Shown: positions 29,513-40,965, numbered from the stretch's first letter. The stretch is 64,000 nt of DNA from Siphonodentalium dalli (GCA_032622095.1 CP136067.1:197312052-197376051); one strand, 5' to 3'. Numbers and translations: made by a program. The notes: generated by a model from the letters alone, not told the origin.

Positions 29513-31856
29513 ATGATGTTTCCACCATGTACGACCACCTTGTCTCGGATCTGCTATCAGCATCGGAAGCAGCAGCGGGTTTTTAAACATTTTCGAAAGT
29601 TTCTGAAACCATTCTGGAAACCCGAATTGTCTTCTCTTCTGCAGATCTCAAAGCGAAACCGAACCAGATGGATACGTAAAGGTAAGGTTCACTCAGACCT
29701 GTCGTCGTCTTACGTTGAATACAAAGCTTCGAAACGTGACTTCCGCCGAGCATTCAGACAGGCAGGCATCCAACATGAACGCGACATGTTCGATGAGTTG
29801 GAAAAATTCGCAACATGTGATCAGTCTTCGTTTTGGAAGCTGGTCAATTCTGACAAACCAAAGCGTCCGAAACTATGTTCGACTATGGAATTCGAAGGTA
29901 CTACGATGGAAGACCATAGCGACGTGTCAACGGGTGAGCAGAACTACTTCTCAAAACTATATTCATCTAACACTCATGTTGACCAATGCTTTGAGGCTGA
30001 GGTGGAATCTACTCTTCGATATATCCTGAGCCCACTGCACCCAGATTACAATGCGGACATGTTCTCATATCCCATTCTAACCGACGAGATCATTACTGTT
30101 ACAAAATCGTTGAAAACTGGCAAATCTGGAGGGATAGATAGAATCGTCAACGAACATTTGTTATAAATTATTCGAAGGTGTATTACTGAACAGATTTCTA
30201 GCCAGCACCATTCTGTCTGGATTCCCGAGTTCTCTCCAAAATGGATTTCAAAAGGGCATCAACTGCACAATGACTTCTTTTAAAAAGAAGTGATCAGTTA
30301 CGCCGGCGACTTGGGATCGAGAGCATACGTTTGTTTTCTAGACAGCCATAAGGCGTTCGACAAACTTTGGCACTCCGGACTACTAGTCAAACTGCACAAA
30401 CTAGGTATTCGTGGCAAAATACTACGCGTCATATACTACATGCATCAGAACTGCGCGAGCAAAGTAATACACACCGGGCATATATCAGACTCAATCACCA
30501 TTTCACAAGGATCCCGCCAGGGCGCTGTGACGTCCCCGTTTTTTTTATATTTGGTTTACGTTAATGAACTTCTACTGCAACTGACAAAGTCCAATCAGGG
30601 TGCATCCAAACAAGGTATACAATGCGCTTGTCCTACGACAGCTGACGATATCGCACTAATTGCCATGAGTAAAAGCGGACTCGACGAAATGCTCGACGTG
30701 TGCCACAAATACAGTGTGAAATGGCGATTCAACTTCTCGACCACGAAAAGCCAAGTCGTCGTGTTCAACGAGTCACTACAGCGACATAACTCGGCAAACT
30801 GGTCGTGGACGCTAGGCAACGATGTGATATCCGAAACGCAAGCATGCACTCATCTCGGAATCCTTCAAGGAAAATTTAAGTGCAACGTGGCCCGTGCCGA
30901 ATGCATGGCGACAAGATGAGACGAACATACACTGAGTACAAAAAAATCGTGTTCTCCGATAACAATGGCAAAATTGATCTCATCCATCGTTCTCCCACGT
31001 GCTCTGTATGGGTGTGAGCTGTTACCCACACACAAAATATCTGTTTTATGCACATTGGAAAGGGGATTCAGAACTTGCGTTAAAACACACAGGCTGTTCC
31101 ATCCCGAACTATGACAAATGTTGCCCTTGGTCTTCTTGGACTCTTACCTATAGAGCGAGAGATGGACATTCGAAAACTGTGCTTCTTCGAAAACTTAGTC
31201 CACTTTCCACGTAACCATGACATTCCAATGAGGATTTTCCTAGTGAAAACTTATCAGTATATGTTGTTCGATAGACTGGCTACCGGTTTTGTGCCTGACA
31301 TATTCCATATACAAGAAAAATATGATCTAAAACACTTCCTTCTAGAATTTCTAGACACCGGATCGTTCCCAGAGATCGTTCACAGTGGAAGTTTCTGGTA
31401 AAGTCGCGGGTGTCGGACTTTTATACGAGTCACTGGCAAACATCTGTATCGCAAGATCACGATTTGTCAACATTTTATATGTGTCACCAGAACAGACAAT
31501 ACGAGATTCAGCTGAAACACCTTGCGCTGTTGTTGAATAAAACGACGTACGTCAACAACAAACTATGTCGTTCGTGTTGTGAAACTTATCAGAATGAATT
31601 GGTACACGTTCTGTTACCATGTCAATCGGTAGCGTTGCTGCACTTTCGGAATATATATTGGGACCTAATTGTCAACAAATATGGAGTGAACACTTACATC
31701 TTTGTGAGTAACCTAACTGATGATCAATTTATATCACTCATTTTAGGGAATGTTGACATTTGCGTAGACTCGGAATTGTTTTCGGTGTATAGCAACTTCA
31801 TAGTGGACACATCGACATTTCAAATACATGCCAGCAAGTCAGTTACCGGTAACTGA
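29513..31856 (+). pseudogene. LINE ORF2 reverse transcriptase part, broken
   Basis: Pieces in order: KSGGIDRI (about 30120), FLDSHKAFDKLWHSGLL, SQGSRQGAVTSPFFLYLVYV, PTTADDIAL (usual F/YADD), KWRFNFSTTKSQVVVFNE, and a C-terminal CRSCCETYQNELVHVLLPC motif near 31570. Frame changes near 30166-30290, 30919 and 31401 separate the pieces, so no full polymerase can be made. Confidence 0.85.
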
Positions 31857-32048
31857 TGTGGCTATACCACTGATTGTAAATAGCTGATTAACTCTAGCAT
31901 CAGTGCACGAGGCTTCAGTAGAGTGACACTTGTTGACCATATCAAAATATTTGTATATTTATTATTTATATGTAAGACTGTACATTATTCGTATAATACT
32001 CATATATGAACACACAATACTCTCCTCGATGGAGGCTAATAAATAAAT

Positions 32049-32133
32049 AACAAAAACACAATTGTTTGAAGTGCCGCTTGAGTTAACAGAATCGATTAAT
32101 TGCCCAACAATAATGCGAACCACAGTCAACTAT
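32049..32133. repeat. 85-bp direct repeat, right of LINE
   Basis: Partner of 27934-28018 with three substitutions. Confidence 0.75.
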
Positions 32134-32452
32134 AGTATAAAATTGCCCAAAGCGTGTTATTTATCAACATTTTGTTCAACGAAATCTGCCCGGATTGTCG
32201 TATATCTAACACCCAAAGCCACTTGATTTTTAGAGTTATCCATTTTCATCCGTGATTTGTTCCGCGACCGTTGGCTTGACGAATATTTGCCAGGCCGCCA
32301 AAATTACATAACTCGGGAAATACAAAATTTCAAAAAATCGTTATCTGACCACTGTCAGCTTTGATGGTAAGTTCATCGACTCGAATTTGTTTTACCTCCG
32401 AATCGAAAGAAATAGTAATTTGGGAGCGTTAATTCGGATTATGCATCTTTAA
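32134..32452. mobile_element. Right part of the family A MITE split by the LINE
   Basis: Continues the MITE from the direct repeat and ends GGATTATGCATCTTTAA with the family TTAA terminus. Confidence 0.7.
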
Positions 32453-33180
32453 TGTCAAGTGTTTATTAAACTTTTGTGACTGATTGGATTTTGATCGGTA
32501 TTGCAAGTTTATGCCACTGTAACAGTAGTGTTTACATAACAATAGTTTCGATTTGTATTATTTCACATGATACACTTCGAATCCTTAGGTATTCTTAGGA
32601 CTCTATTGTTTAAATAATATGTTTGGAACTAGTATTGCTAACTTAAAGACGCAATCTTATTTGGTATTTAATTTGCGATGCATTTATTTCATACATTTGC
32701 GATGTGGGACAGCAATAATTTGTTAATAATACATTAAGGTGGATACTCATGCGGGGGTTGTTGCACCAGCGAACCTGTGCCATAATTATGCAACATCGAA
32801 TTTAACATAGTTGTATGCTTTCTACACAGCTCTGTAAGTTCTGCACTGAACAAGGTTGAAAAACCAATTGTGACCTATATACTTTGTTATTGAAAATATA
32901 CAAAGTTATTAAGGTGGATACTCATGGTGGGGTTGCCGCACCAGGGAACCATTGGTATTATGTGGTTTAATTTATTATTATCTGAACATTTCCAACCAAG
33001 AATTATGAATCGTTCTGCTCTTGTATTATCTTTTGGAATGCCTGTCGTTTGCTTTTACCACCAGAACATGCACCCCTCCATATTAACAATATATCGCTTC
33101 ATGTATATATGTACTTTTATAACTGAGTGGTGTGAGATAACGACCCATTATAATCTCACAACTTGATTCAAACTATACGA
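32453..33180. other. Spacer with a short direct repeat
   Basis: TTAAGGTGGATACTCATG occurs at about 32733 and 32909, each followed by a GGGGTTG-n-GCACCAG word. No gene was recognised. Confidence 0.5.
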
Positions 33181-33239
33181 ATGTCCCAATATATAAAACC
33201 CCAAACTCAGATATTCGTGTTCGGTTCTTAACGAAACCT

Positions 33240-33600
33240 CACACGTCTTATTCCCAGCGAAGACATACACACAATGAAGATGGCTCCCAAATATGGTCAA
33301 GGGAAATGACCATAACGGAGGAACCAATCCCGATGTGTATTGCCAAACGCCTCATCTAATATGCCTCCCAAATAGTATATAAGAAACAACCACATCCCAT
33401 CACCTCATGCTTTCACTAGACTCATCTCATCTCGAGGTTCTCTCCAGGCATCACCCACACCAGGCATCACCCATTCGGGGACCTCACTTCGCGGCGACTC
33501 TTGATCATCATATTTGTATACACTGCTTATCTTATTCACAACGTAATAAAGACTTGTACCTAATATATCTATGTGTTCATTACCTCACAGTGGGAGAATC
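33240..33600 (+). repeat. LTR-like segment
   Basis: Shows promoter and polyadenylation spacing of an LTR: TATATAAG at about 33379, AATAAAG at 33545 and a terminal CTCACA near 33590, followed by TGGGAGAATCC, which could be a primer-binding site. No retroviral-type genes adjoin. The left edge of the 5.26-kb duplication (33527) lies inside it. The LTR reading is an inference. Confidence 0.35.
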
Positions 33601-33753
33601 CATTTATAATAGAAAGGGTTAAACTAGGCCAGAATATCATTAAACATTTGTGCACATAGGACACGAAATTATAAGTACGGTAACACACAGCGGGTGTGTG
33701 TTATTTTCGGTGCATTGTGTATTCTATACCCGCTTTGTTATTTGCCATTGAAG

Positions 33754-33773
33754 TATATATAAGGGGTTTCCCC
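33754..33773 (+). promoter_or_regulatory. TATA box abutting NF-kB site, copy 1
   Basis: TATATATAA (33754-33762) runs directly into GGGGTTTCCCC (33763-33773), which fits the NF-kB consensus GGGRNWYYCC. It lies 85 bp upstream of the favoured Met of the death-domain exon. A Rel factor bound here would touch the basal promoter. Confidence 0.6.
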
Positions 33774-33857
33774 ATGACGTTCCAAGCCGTGAACTGGATT
33801 TAAAATTATCCTCGTGTCTTTGATTGGAAAATAACTGTGATTTATTGGGCATCAAGT

Positions 33858-34194
33858 ATGGATAATAATTGGAAAGAATATCGGATTCCAATACAATTCA
33901 ATAATTTACCAATCCGATTGTTTGGACATGCAGTGCGCATGAGGATGTCCATGTTTCTTGATGGCGAGAACGTTCTTCCGCATGAGGATGGGCATATGCC
34001 CAACTACACTGGTCTTGCCGATCTTATTGGGTTGAAATATAAGGAGATAACGTGGTTAGGGAAGCATCGTAGCCCCACAATGGCACTACTGGAACATTGG
34101 GAAACACAACAGGGTGCTACTGTTGGGGCTCTGTGGGATCACCTGTTCACACTCCGGCGATTCGATTGTGTAACGGATTGTTTCGAACAAATAA
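33858..34194 (+). CDS. MyD88-like death-domain first exon, copy 1
   Basis: Encodes a second, divergent MyD88-type death domain. Aligned to MYD88 exon 1 of this window it keeps LPIRLFGHAVRMRMSMFLDG, GLADLIGLKYKEITWL, and QQGATVGALWDHL against RPGANVGQLWDNL. It ends in phase 1 (ATA A) at a GTAAGT donor, the same place and phase as MYD88 exon 1. Met at 33858 is favoured (another in-frame Met is at 33837). Unspliced, it would stop after ten more codons, giving a death-domain-only protein. No intermediate or TIR exon was found downstream on the plus strand, so it may be an orphan exon, a death-domain-only gene, or a gene whose other exons lie beyond the window. Confidence 0.85.
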
Positions 34195-34613
34195 GTAAGT
34201 ATAATATTCACGGGCCCCAGTGTTAGCGACTTGTTCCGACCATATCCAGCCCGTCGATACACACAATACATGCGCATATGTGTGGGCTGAATTTTACAGA
34301 CTCAAGATAGTGTAAAAGTTTGGGTATAATAAATAGTGTTTGAAACAAAAGGACTTAATCCCCGTCTGTTTCGGAGCAGAGCCAGAAATACACACATGTG
34401 GTCTATGTGGAGTTTCCATGTTTTCTCACATCACATTTTGTGCAAATATTCTATAGCCATTGTTTACATCCTCGATTTTCTGCGAGTGATATTTCGCATC
34501 ACATTGCACTTTGAATTGCTCTATATATTCCATATCAAAATTGACGACGTGGATCACTTTGCCAGTCGGTTCCAATCCGCCAATACCGTATAGTAATTTG
34601 ATGTCAACAGTAA

Positions 34614-34727
34614 TGTTTACATCTGCAGGCCCCTGGGGGAAATTACTAAAATGCCAATATACACTATACACTGGTATAGTCTATATTGGTATTTTAGTAA
34701 TTTTCCCCAGGGGCCTGTGTTTACATC
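34614..34727. mobile_element. 94-bp foldback element with 10-bp target duplication, copy 1
   Basis: 34624-34717 is a near-perfect hairpin with ends CAGGCCCCTGGGG and CCCCAGGGGCCTG. It is flanked by TGTTTACATC on both sides (34614-34623 and 34718-34727). The whole insert is inverted repeat, with no interior. Confidence 0.75.
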
Positions 34728-35099
34728 CCTGGAAGGTCATGTCCAAATATTTCAAAATGATCTGACACAAAAGAGCAATGTGAAATAATTGTCCTGTTGG
34801 GAATTTTTCGTACAGCGTCATGCTAAACGAACCGGATCTGTGTGCTATAATATAATGTGACGAGGGATCTATGGGTGGGTATAGTGCACTAATTATTTTT
34901 CACTAATCCCTTAGTTTTTTTTAAACATATTTTGTTCTTAATATAGTTATATACATTCTAAATAGACAACATGTAGTATAAGAAAGATAAAATGGGAAAG
35001 GGATTTGTCAGTAAGCCAATGACTTATTGTGGCCATCTCCCGTCGACTGAAAATCAACAGTATTGTGATGGTTGACAACAATCAATTTGACAATTATAC

Positions 35100-35190
35100 A
35101 TTTGGACTGTTGTGGGTTGTAGCATGAAAGACCCCTCCCCAGGTTTACGTCCCCCTCCCCAGGTGACCCCTCCCCAGGTTTACGTCTATC
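35100..35190. repeat. CCCCTCCCCAGGTTTACGTC short repeat, copy 1
   Basis: CCCCTCCCCAGG recurs three times between 35131 and 35180. Minor pyrimidine-rich tandem. It has an identical partner at about 40396-40450. Confidence 0.6.
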
Positions 35191-35279
35191 GCTGGTCATG
35201 TTCTTCGAAAATTGTATATTTATCAGTATTTGAAAACTAATGGACCTTTCGGGATATTATTGTATTTGTTTATACATTG

Positions 35280-35701
35280 TTAAAGGTGCATAATCCGAAT
35301 TAACGCTACCAAATTACTCTTTCTTTGGCTTCGATGATAACAAATATTTTATTCGAGTCAAGGAACCCACCCATCAAAGGTCAGAGTGGTCAGATAAATG
35401 TTTTTTTTAAATTTTGTTGAAATGTGTACTTATTGGTGGGCCCGAAATAAAGTCGTCAAACCGACGGTGTCGGACAAAATTGCGGATGAAGATGGATAAC
35501 TCCAAAATCAAGTGGTAATACGGCAAAAGTTCGTGATACTCAAGTGATAATACGGCCATATTTCGTTGAACAACATTTTGATAAATAACACGTTTTGGGA
35601 AATTTTATACAATAGTTGACAGAGGTTAGCATTTATTGAAGAAATGTTGTTGTTGTAACTTGATGATAATGGGACCGTCTGATCGAATTGAGTACCTTTA
35701 A
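35280..35701. mobile_element. Family A MITE, copy in duplication unit 1
   Basis: 422 bp from TTAAAGGTGCATAATCCGAA to GAGTACCTTTAA, flanked by TTAA. Confidence 0.75.
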
Positions 35702-36593
35702 AATAGAATTATGTATTGGTTGAAATGTCCCCTTGTGAAATTAGGTGCCAACTATCACGGCTTTGAGTGAGGTATTCGTTTTCGCGTTGTCGTTTTGGCG
35801 AAACTAAACGACTGTCTCTACCTCGATTTATAGGGACGTGGATATATAATTATAGGGGGCATCCGTCGTGGTGGAATTCCATTTGCACAACCTGATTGGA
35901 TTGGAATCGTCACTGGTAACTCAATATTCCCATGTGTTCAGCTGATTTAAGGCGAATATATCAAATTGATCAATGCTGTCAGTCGCACAGTAAGTTTTTT
36001 CAGCACACGGGATATCTGAACAAATAAAATTAGCCGAGAAAAAACTCTATACGCCAGGTTCAATGACAAATCGATACTGTCTTGGCGGCCGGACTATTTA
36101 AGGATTTCCATGTTTTGAAATTTTCCTTTTCCAGTCTATACAGATCATTTCAGGTAATTTCTCAGTTGTAATTTGAACCACTTCTATCTTTCAGTTGCGG
36201 ATTTATCAAGACACTAAACGTGAGGTTTCAACTGCGACTGGACAACACAGATACAATCATCTTAATTACAGAACGACAACGGAACGATGCAACAAGCATA
36301 CAAATGTTCAAACACATTTTATACCACGCATTATAAACTGATTCGCACCCCTCGACCAATGAAATTGCTTGAATTGCTGAACAATAATCCTTGTATGAAT
36401 CTGTATTTCTGCGGACCGAAAATATTAATCTGAACAATGGTGTCATTGGAAAACAATCAACGCTCAGGAATTAAACGCTTGCAAACTTGGGGTAGGTGTG
36501 AAATCACACCGCGAATATATTGTAAGTGATCACGTGGCGTTGGGATTGGATTGTGAACTCGCTCCAGTGTACAGTGATTTCCAAATGTTTGGC

Positions 36594-36614
36594 GGGGGGG
36601 GGGGGGGGGGGGGG
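36594..36614. repeat. G homopolymer, 21 bases
   Basis: Its partner at 41858-41873 has 16. It is unstable sequence and a useful mark to tell the two copies apart. Confidence 0.9.
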
Positions 36615-36762
36615 TGGTCAGTAAAACGAAAATCTTAGAATCTTCAAATATATAGTATTCAAGATGTGATTCGGAATATAGTAGAAGTACAACACAATAA
36701 TAATCCACAATGCGTTATTGTACATGTCAATTCACAGATCTTAGAACATCACGCACATTAGT

Positions 36763-38294
36763 TCATCCACTCAGTTTAACCTGTGTCACTTTACCCTTCC
36801 ATGTGTACACAAATTCGTCAATGCAGTCCGGAATTTCCACACTCAGTCGTTTGCCAGTTTGACTAACCGTCAAATTATGTCCACCCACACAACACAAAGA
36901 TGTCTCCTTCGGAATCAAAAGGGTGGGTTCCTCTGCCTTTACCGAACTTTCGGCAGTAACTTTTGTAGGTGGGGGCGCAAGCGCAGTACTTACTTCTAGC
37001 TTTCGCTTCACGCTGACTCGTTTGTAGACGTCCACTGCATTCGAACGATGTCCACTGATCGATTTCACAGTTTTGTCATCAAAACCTTGGTCATATAAGG
37101 TAGTGACACAAGTAACTTTTCCTGAATGATTTGTGATATTTCTCCCTTCCATACTTATTCCAGAAGAAATAAAAAGAGTTTTCATCATTTTGGATAATGT
37201 GTTTTTACCAACCGGTTGCTGTCCAAAACGTGGTTTATTGTCCTCTGATAGTTTCACAAGTGGCTTCCTATAGAATGGTCCATTTTCAGGAATCGAAGAT
37301 AAATACAATGACATTAACTTTACAAAACATCTGGGGTTTTCTTTCAACTCAAAATGTTCAATCTGTTTTGGTTTCACGCCACGCTGGTTCAAACCACCTT
37401 GAACATTTTTGGAACTTCGGCCCTGGAACATTATTGTATTCAGTTCAACTTCTGTGTCAAAGAAGCTTTGAATTGTGATGAATCTAAATCACGGTGCTCA
37501 TCCATAGCTCTCATTCCAAAACACTTGCAGTTATAAAAAAACACTGCATTAAACAGTCCCTGTGCGCTATCCAAGCTAAACGTTCCGGTATCCCAAAATG
37601 CAAGTTCGTCCTTGGGTAAAATGGGATCAGCATGTTTCTGGGGCACACCTACACCCTCGGCCGTCAACTTCTTCATTCGACAATCAATCGATTTTCTAAA
37701 GTTTACAAATGTTGTATCAGTCTTTGAAAACATACGTGTCTCCACGTGACCAACGTTCCGCAGTTCCCGCTGAATGCTGGAGGCAATATTCATGAGGGTA
37801 GATGACGGGTAATCACTTCCATCTTTTCTACGAATTTCAGTGATGAATCTTTCTAACCAAAAATCCATAACGGGTAACGGAATTTCAGATGTTATTTCCA
37901 GAGGCACCAGCGAATTCGCCTCTATCATTGTTGTCTCCAGTGAATTTCTATGTTCGGCCCACTCTCGCCAAACGTTTAATCCCCATGACGTTGAGTATCT
38001 AGTGTTTCGTGGGACACATTGGCGGTAACGGTTTTGGAGTTCATCGCCATCAACTGGTGCCGCAAATCTGCTATTTGCGATGGTCGGACTTCCATATGAA
38101 GCCATATCAACTGTCGTTAAATCCAAATCGTCCCAATGATTTTCAAGTGAAAAATCGCCAGTTGATAAATCCATTTGAAATAGTCGTGTTATACCAGTAA
38201 TCAAACTAAGAAATGATATTGTGAGCGGACTGAAGCGTGATATACTAATATAAGGTGGCAAATTCATTGGGTCAATAGAATGAGTTTCTTTCAA
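36763..38294 (-). pseudogene. Crypton-like tyrosine recombinase, copy 1
   Basis: Site-specific recombinase of the kind used by Crypton transposons and found domesticated in ZMYM/QRICH1-type proteins. The N-terminal part (37440-38294) has SRFAAPV, NTRYSTSWGLNVWREWAEH and LPVMDFWLERFI, ending CFGMRAMDEHRDL, which holds the first catalytic Arg. The C-terminal part (36763-37431) has FYRKPL, TLSKMMKTLFISSGI, NHSGKVTC (HxxK where integrases have HxxR), SGHRSNAV and a VYKR Tyr nucleophile. The two parts are in different frames. The shift lies at about 37445-37470 and is shared with copy 2, so it predates the duplication. It is antisense to the death-domain exon. Confidence 0.88.
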
Positions 38295-38444
38295 ATTGAG
38301 TACTCACGGTCGAGTATATAGTGAATATGTCGGTGCTAAATTAACTCTGCTCACATGTGATTGATCTGATAGGTTATCATACGTAATTGATATTTTCAAT
38401 GACAATCTGTTCCTCGGGGTGCGAATCAGTTCATAAATATGTTG

Positions 38445-38535
38445 TTACCCGCTTGGGTGTCTGTACAAGGAATATAGACCTCGGCAGCTCCGCTGCCTTG
38501 GTCTATATTCCTTGTACAGACACCCAAGCGGGTAA
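38445..38535. repeat. 91-bp hairpin, copy 1
   Basis: Arms of about 43 bp start TTACCCGCTTGGGTGTCTGT and meet at CGGCAGCTCCGCTGCC, with one or two mismatches near the centre. It lies about 150 bp upstream of the recombinase start. Confidence 0.85.
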
Positions 38536-39022
38536 TAACCTATACTTATTGGTGGAAAATGTAATTCAAATTAGGTAAATATATACCATCGGACAAAATA
38601 TCGGAAGGACATACATGTATATTTAAGGACAACATAGTTAACTGTAATTCCCAATTCAGCGCCGGAGCCTTTCGATTGTAGTTGCGCTGTGGGAGGACTA
38701 TATGTTGCTATATCGGCTGCAACAGATTCCTCGCATGTCCTATCTTCCGAGCTGTTCCACTCTTCATATCAATAGTTCGAACAAATTATTTTCATTTATC
38801 TTATTCACAACGTAATAAAGACTTGTACCTAATATATCTATGTGTTCATTACCTCACAGTGGGAGAATCCATTTATAATAGAAAGGGTTAAACTAGGCCA
38901 GAATATCATTAAACATTTGTGCACATAGGACACGAAATTATAAGTACGGTAACACACAGCGGGTGTGTGTTATTTTCGGTGCATTGTGTATTCTATACCC
39001 GCTTTGTTATTTGCCATTGAAG

Positions 39023-39042
39023 TATATATAAGGGGTTTCCCC
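39023..39042 (+). promoter_or_regulatory. TATA box abutting NF-kB site, copy 2
   Basis: Identical to 33754-33773. Confidence 0.6.
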
Positions 39043-39126
39043 ATGACGTTCCAAGCCGTGAACTGGATTTAAAATTATCCTCGTGTCTTTGATTGGAAAA
39101 TAACTGTGATTTATTGGGCATCAAGT

Positions 39127-39463
39127 ATGGATAATAATTGGAAAGAATATCGGATTCCAATACAATTCAATAATTTACCAATCCGATTGTTTGGACATGC
39201 AGTGCGCATGAGGATGTCCATGTTTCTTGATGGCGAGAACGTTCTTCCGCATGAGGATGGGCATATGCCCAACTACACTGGTCTTGCCGATCTTATTGGG
39301 TTGAAATATAAGGAGATAACGTGGTTAGGGAAGCATCGTAGCCCCACAATGGCACTACTGGAACATTGGGAAACACAACAGGGTGCTACTGTTGGGGCTC
39401 TGTGGGATCACCTGTTCACACTCCGGCGATTCGATTGTGTAACGGATTGTTTCGAACAAATAA
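39127..39463 (+). CDS. MyD88-like death-domain first exon, copy 2
   Basis: Identical in sequence to copy 1 across the exon, splice donor and promoter. The alternative in-frame Met is at 39106. Because both copies are open, each could be transcribed; copy 2 has the whole recombinase region and then unique DNA downstream. Confidence 0.85.
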
Positions 39464-39882
39464 GTAAGTATAATATTCACGGGCCCCAGTGTTAGCGACT
39501 TGTTCCGACCATATCCAGCCCGTCGATACACACAATACATGCGCATATGTGTGGGCTGAATTTTACAGACTCAAGATAGTGTAAAAGTTTGGGTATAATA
39601 AATAGTGTTTGAAACAAAAGGACTTAATCCCCGTCTGTTTCGGAGCAGAGCCAGAAATACACACATGTGGTCTATGTGGAGTTTCCATGTTTTCTCACAT
39701 CACATTTTGTGCAAATATTCTATAGCCATTGTTTACATCCTCGATTTTCTGCGAGTGATATTTCGCATCACATTGCACTTTGAATTGCTCTATATATTCC
39801 ATATCAAAATTGACGACGTGGATCACTTTGCCAGTCGGTTCCAATCCGCCAATACCGTATAGTAATTTGATGTCAACAGTAA

Positions 39883-39996
39883 TGTTTACATCTGCAGGCC
39901 CCTGGGGGAAATTACTAAAATGCCAATATACACTATACACTGGTATAGTCTATATTGGTATTTTAGTAATTTTCCCCAGGGGCCTGTGTTTACATC
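39883..39996. mobile_element. 94-bp foldback element, copy 2
   Basis: Identical to 34614-34727, including the TGTTTACATC flanks. Confidence 0.75.
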
Positions 39997-40543
39997 CCTG
40001 GAAGGTCATGTCCAAATATTTCAAAATGATCTGACACAAAAGAGCAATGTGAAATAATTGTCCTGTTGGGAATTTTTCGTACAGCGTCATGCTAAACGAA
40101 CCGGATCTGTGTGCTATAATGTGACGAGGGATCTATGGGTGGGTATAGTGCACTAATTATTTTTCACTAATCCCTTAGTTTTTTTTAAACATATTTTGTT
40201 CTTAATATAGTTATATACATTCTAAATAGACAACATGTAGTATAAGAAAGATAAAATGGGAAAGGGATTTGTCAGTAAGCCAATGACTTATTGTGGCCAT
40301 CTCCCGTCGACTGAAAATCAACAGTATTGTGATGGTTGACAACAATCAATTTGACAATTATACATTTGGACTGTTGTGGGTTGTAGCATGAAAGACCCCT
40401 CCCCAGGTTTACGTCCCCCTCCCCAGGTGACCCCTCCCCAGGTTTACGTCTATCGCTGGTCATGTTCTTCGAAAATTGTATATTTATCAGTATTTGAAAA
40501 CTAATGGACCTTTCGGGATATTATTGTATTTGTTTATACATTG

Positions 40544-40965
40544 TTAAAGGTGCATAATCCGAATTAACGCTACCAAATTACTCTTTCTTTGGCTTCGATG
40601 ATAACAAATATTTTATTCGAGTCAAGGAACCCACCCATCAAAGGTCAGAGTGGTCAGATAAATGTTTTTTTTAAATTTTGTTGAAATGTGTACTTATTGG
40701 TGGGCCCGAAATAAAGTCGTCAAACCGACGGTGTCGGACAAAATTGCGGATGAAGATGGATAACTCCAAAATCAAGTGGTAATACGGCAAAAGTTCGTGA
40801 TACTCAAGTGATAATACGGCCATATTTCGTTGAACAACATTTTGATAAATAACACGTTTTGGGAAATTTTATACAATAGTTGACAGAGGTTAGCATTTAT
40901 TGAAGAAATGTTGTTGTTGTAACTTGATGATAATGGGACCGTCTGATCGAATTGAGTACCTTTAA
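40544..40965. mobile_element. Family A MITE, copy in duplication unit 2
   Basis: Same as 35280-35701. Confidence 0.75.

Larger units (their letters stand above)
28019..32048 (+). mobile_element. Decayed 4-kb non-LTR retrotransposon, two ORFs
   Basis: Order: ORF1, apurinic endonuclease, reverse transcriptase, C-terminal Cys/His segment, then a TAATAAATAAATAA tail. The direct repeats of 85 bp on either side and the presence of ORF1 suggest a near full-length insertion. Several frameshifts and stops in ORF2 make it inactive. It is inserted into a family A MITE whose right half continues at 32134-32452. Confidence 0.88.
33527..38790. repeat. 5.26-kb tandem duplication, copy 1
   Basis: Starts TTATCTTATTCACAACG and ends GTTCGAACAAATTATT. 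It is followed by five bases (TTCAT, 38791-38795) and then copy 2. The copies differ by a 5-bp indel (ATAAT near 34850), a G-run length (21 against 16), one G/T change near 36738, and a one-base deletion plus a substitution near 38012. Contents: death-domain exon, foldback, family A MITE, recombinase pseudogene, hairpin. Confidence 0.97.

Noticed and set aside
37430-37475. Programmed ribosomal frameshift in the recombinase
   Set aside because: No X-XXY-YYZ slippery site or obvious stem follows; simple decay is more likely.
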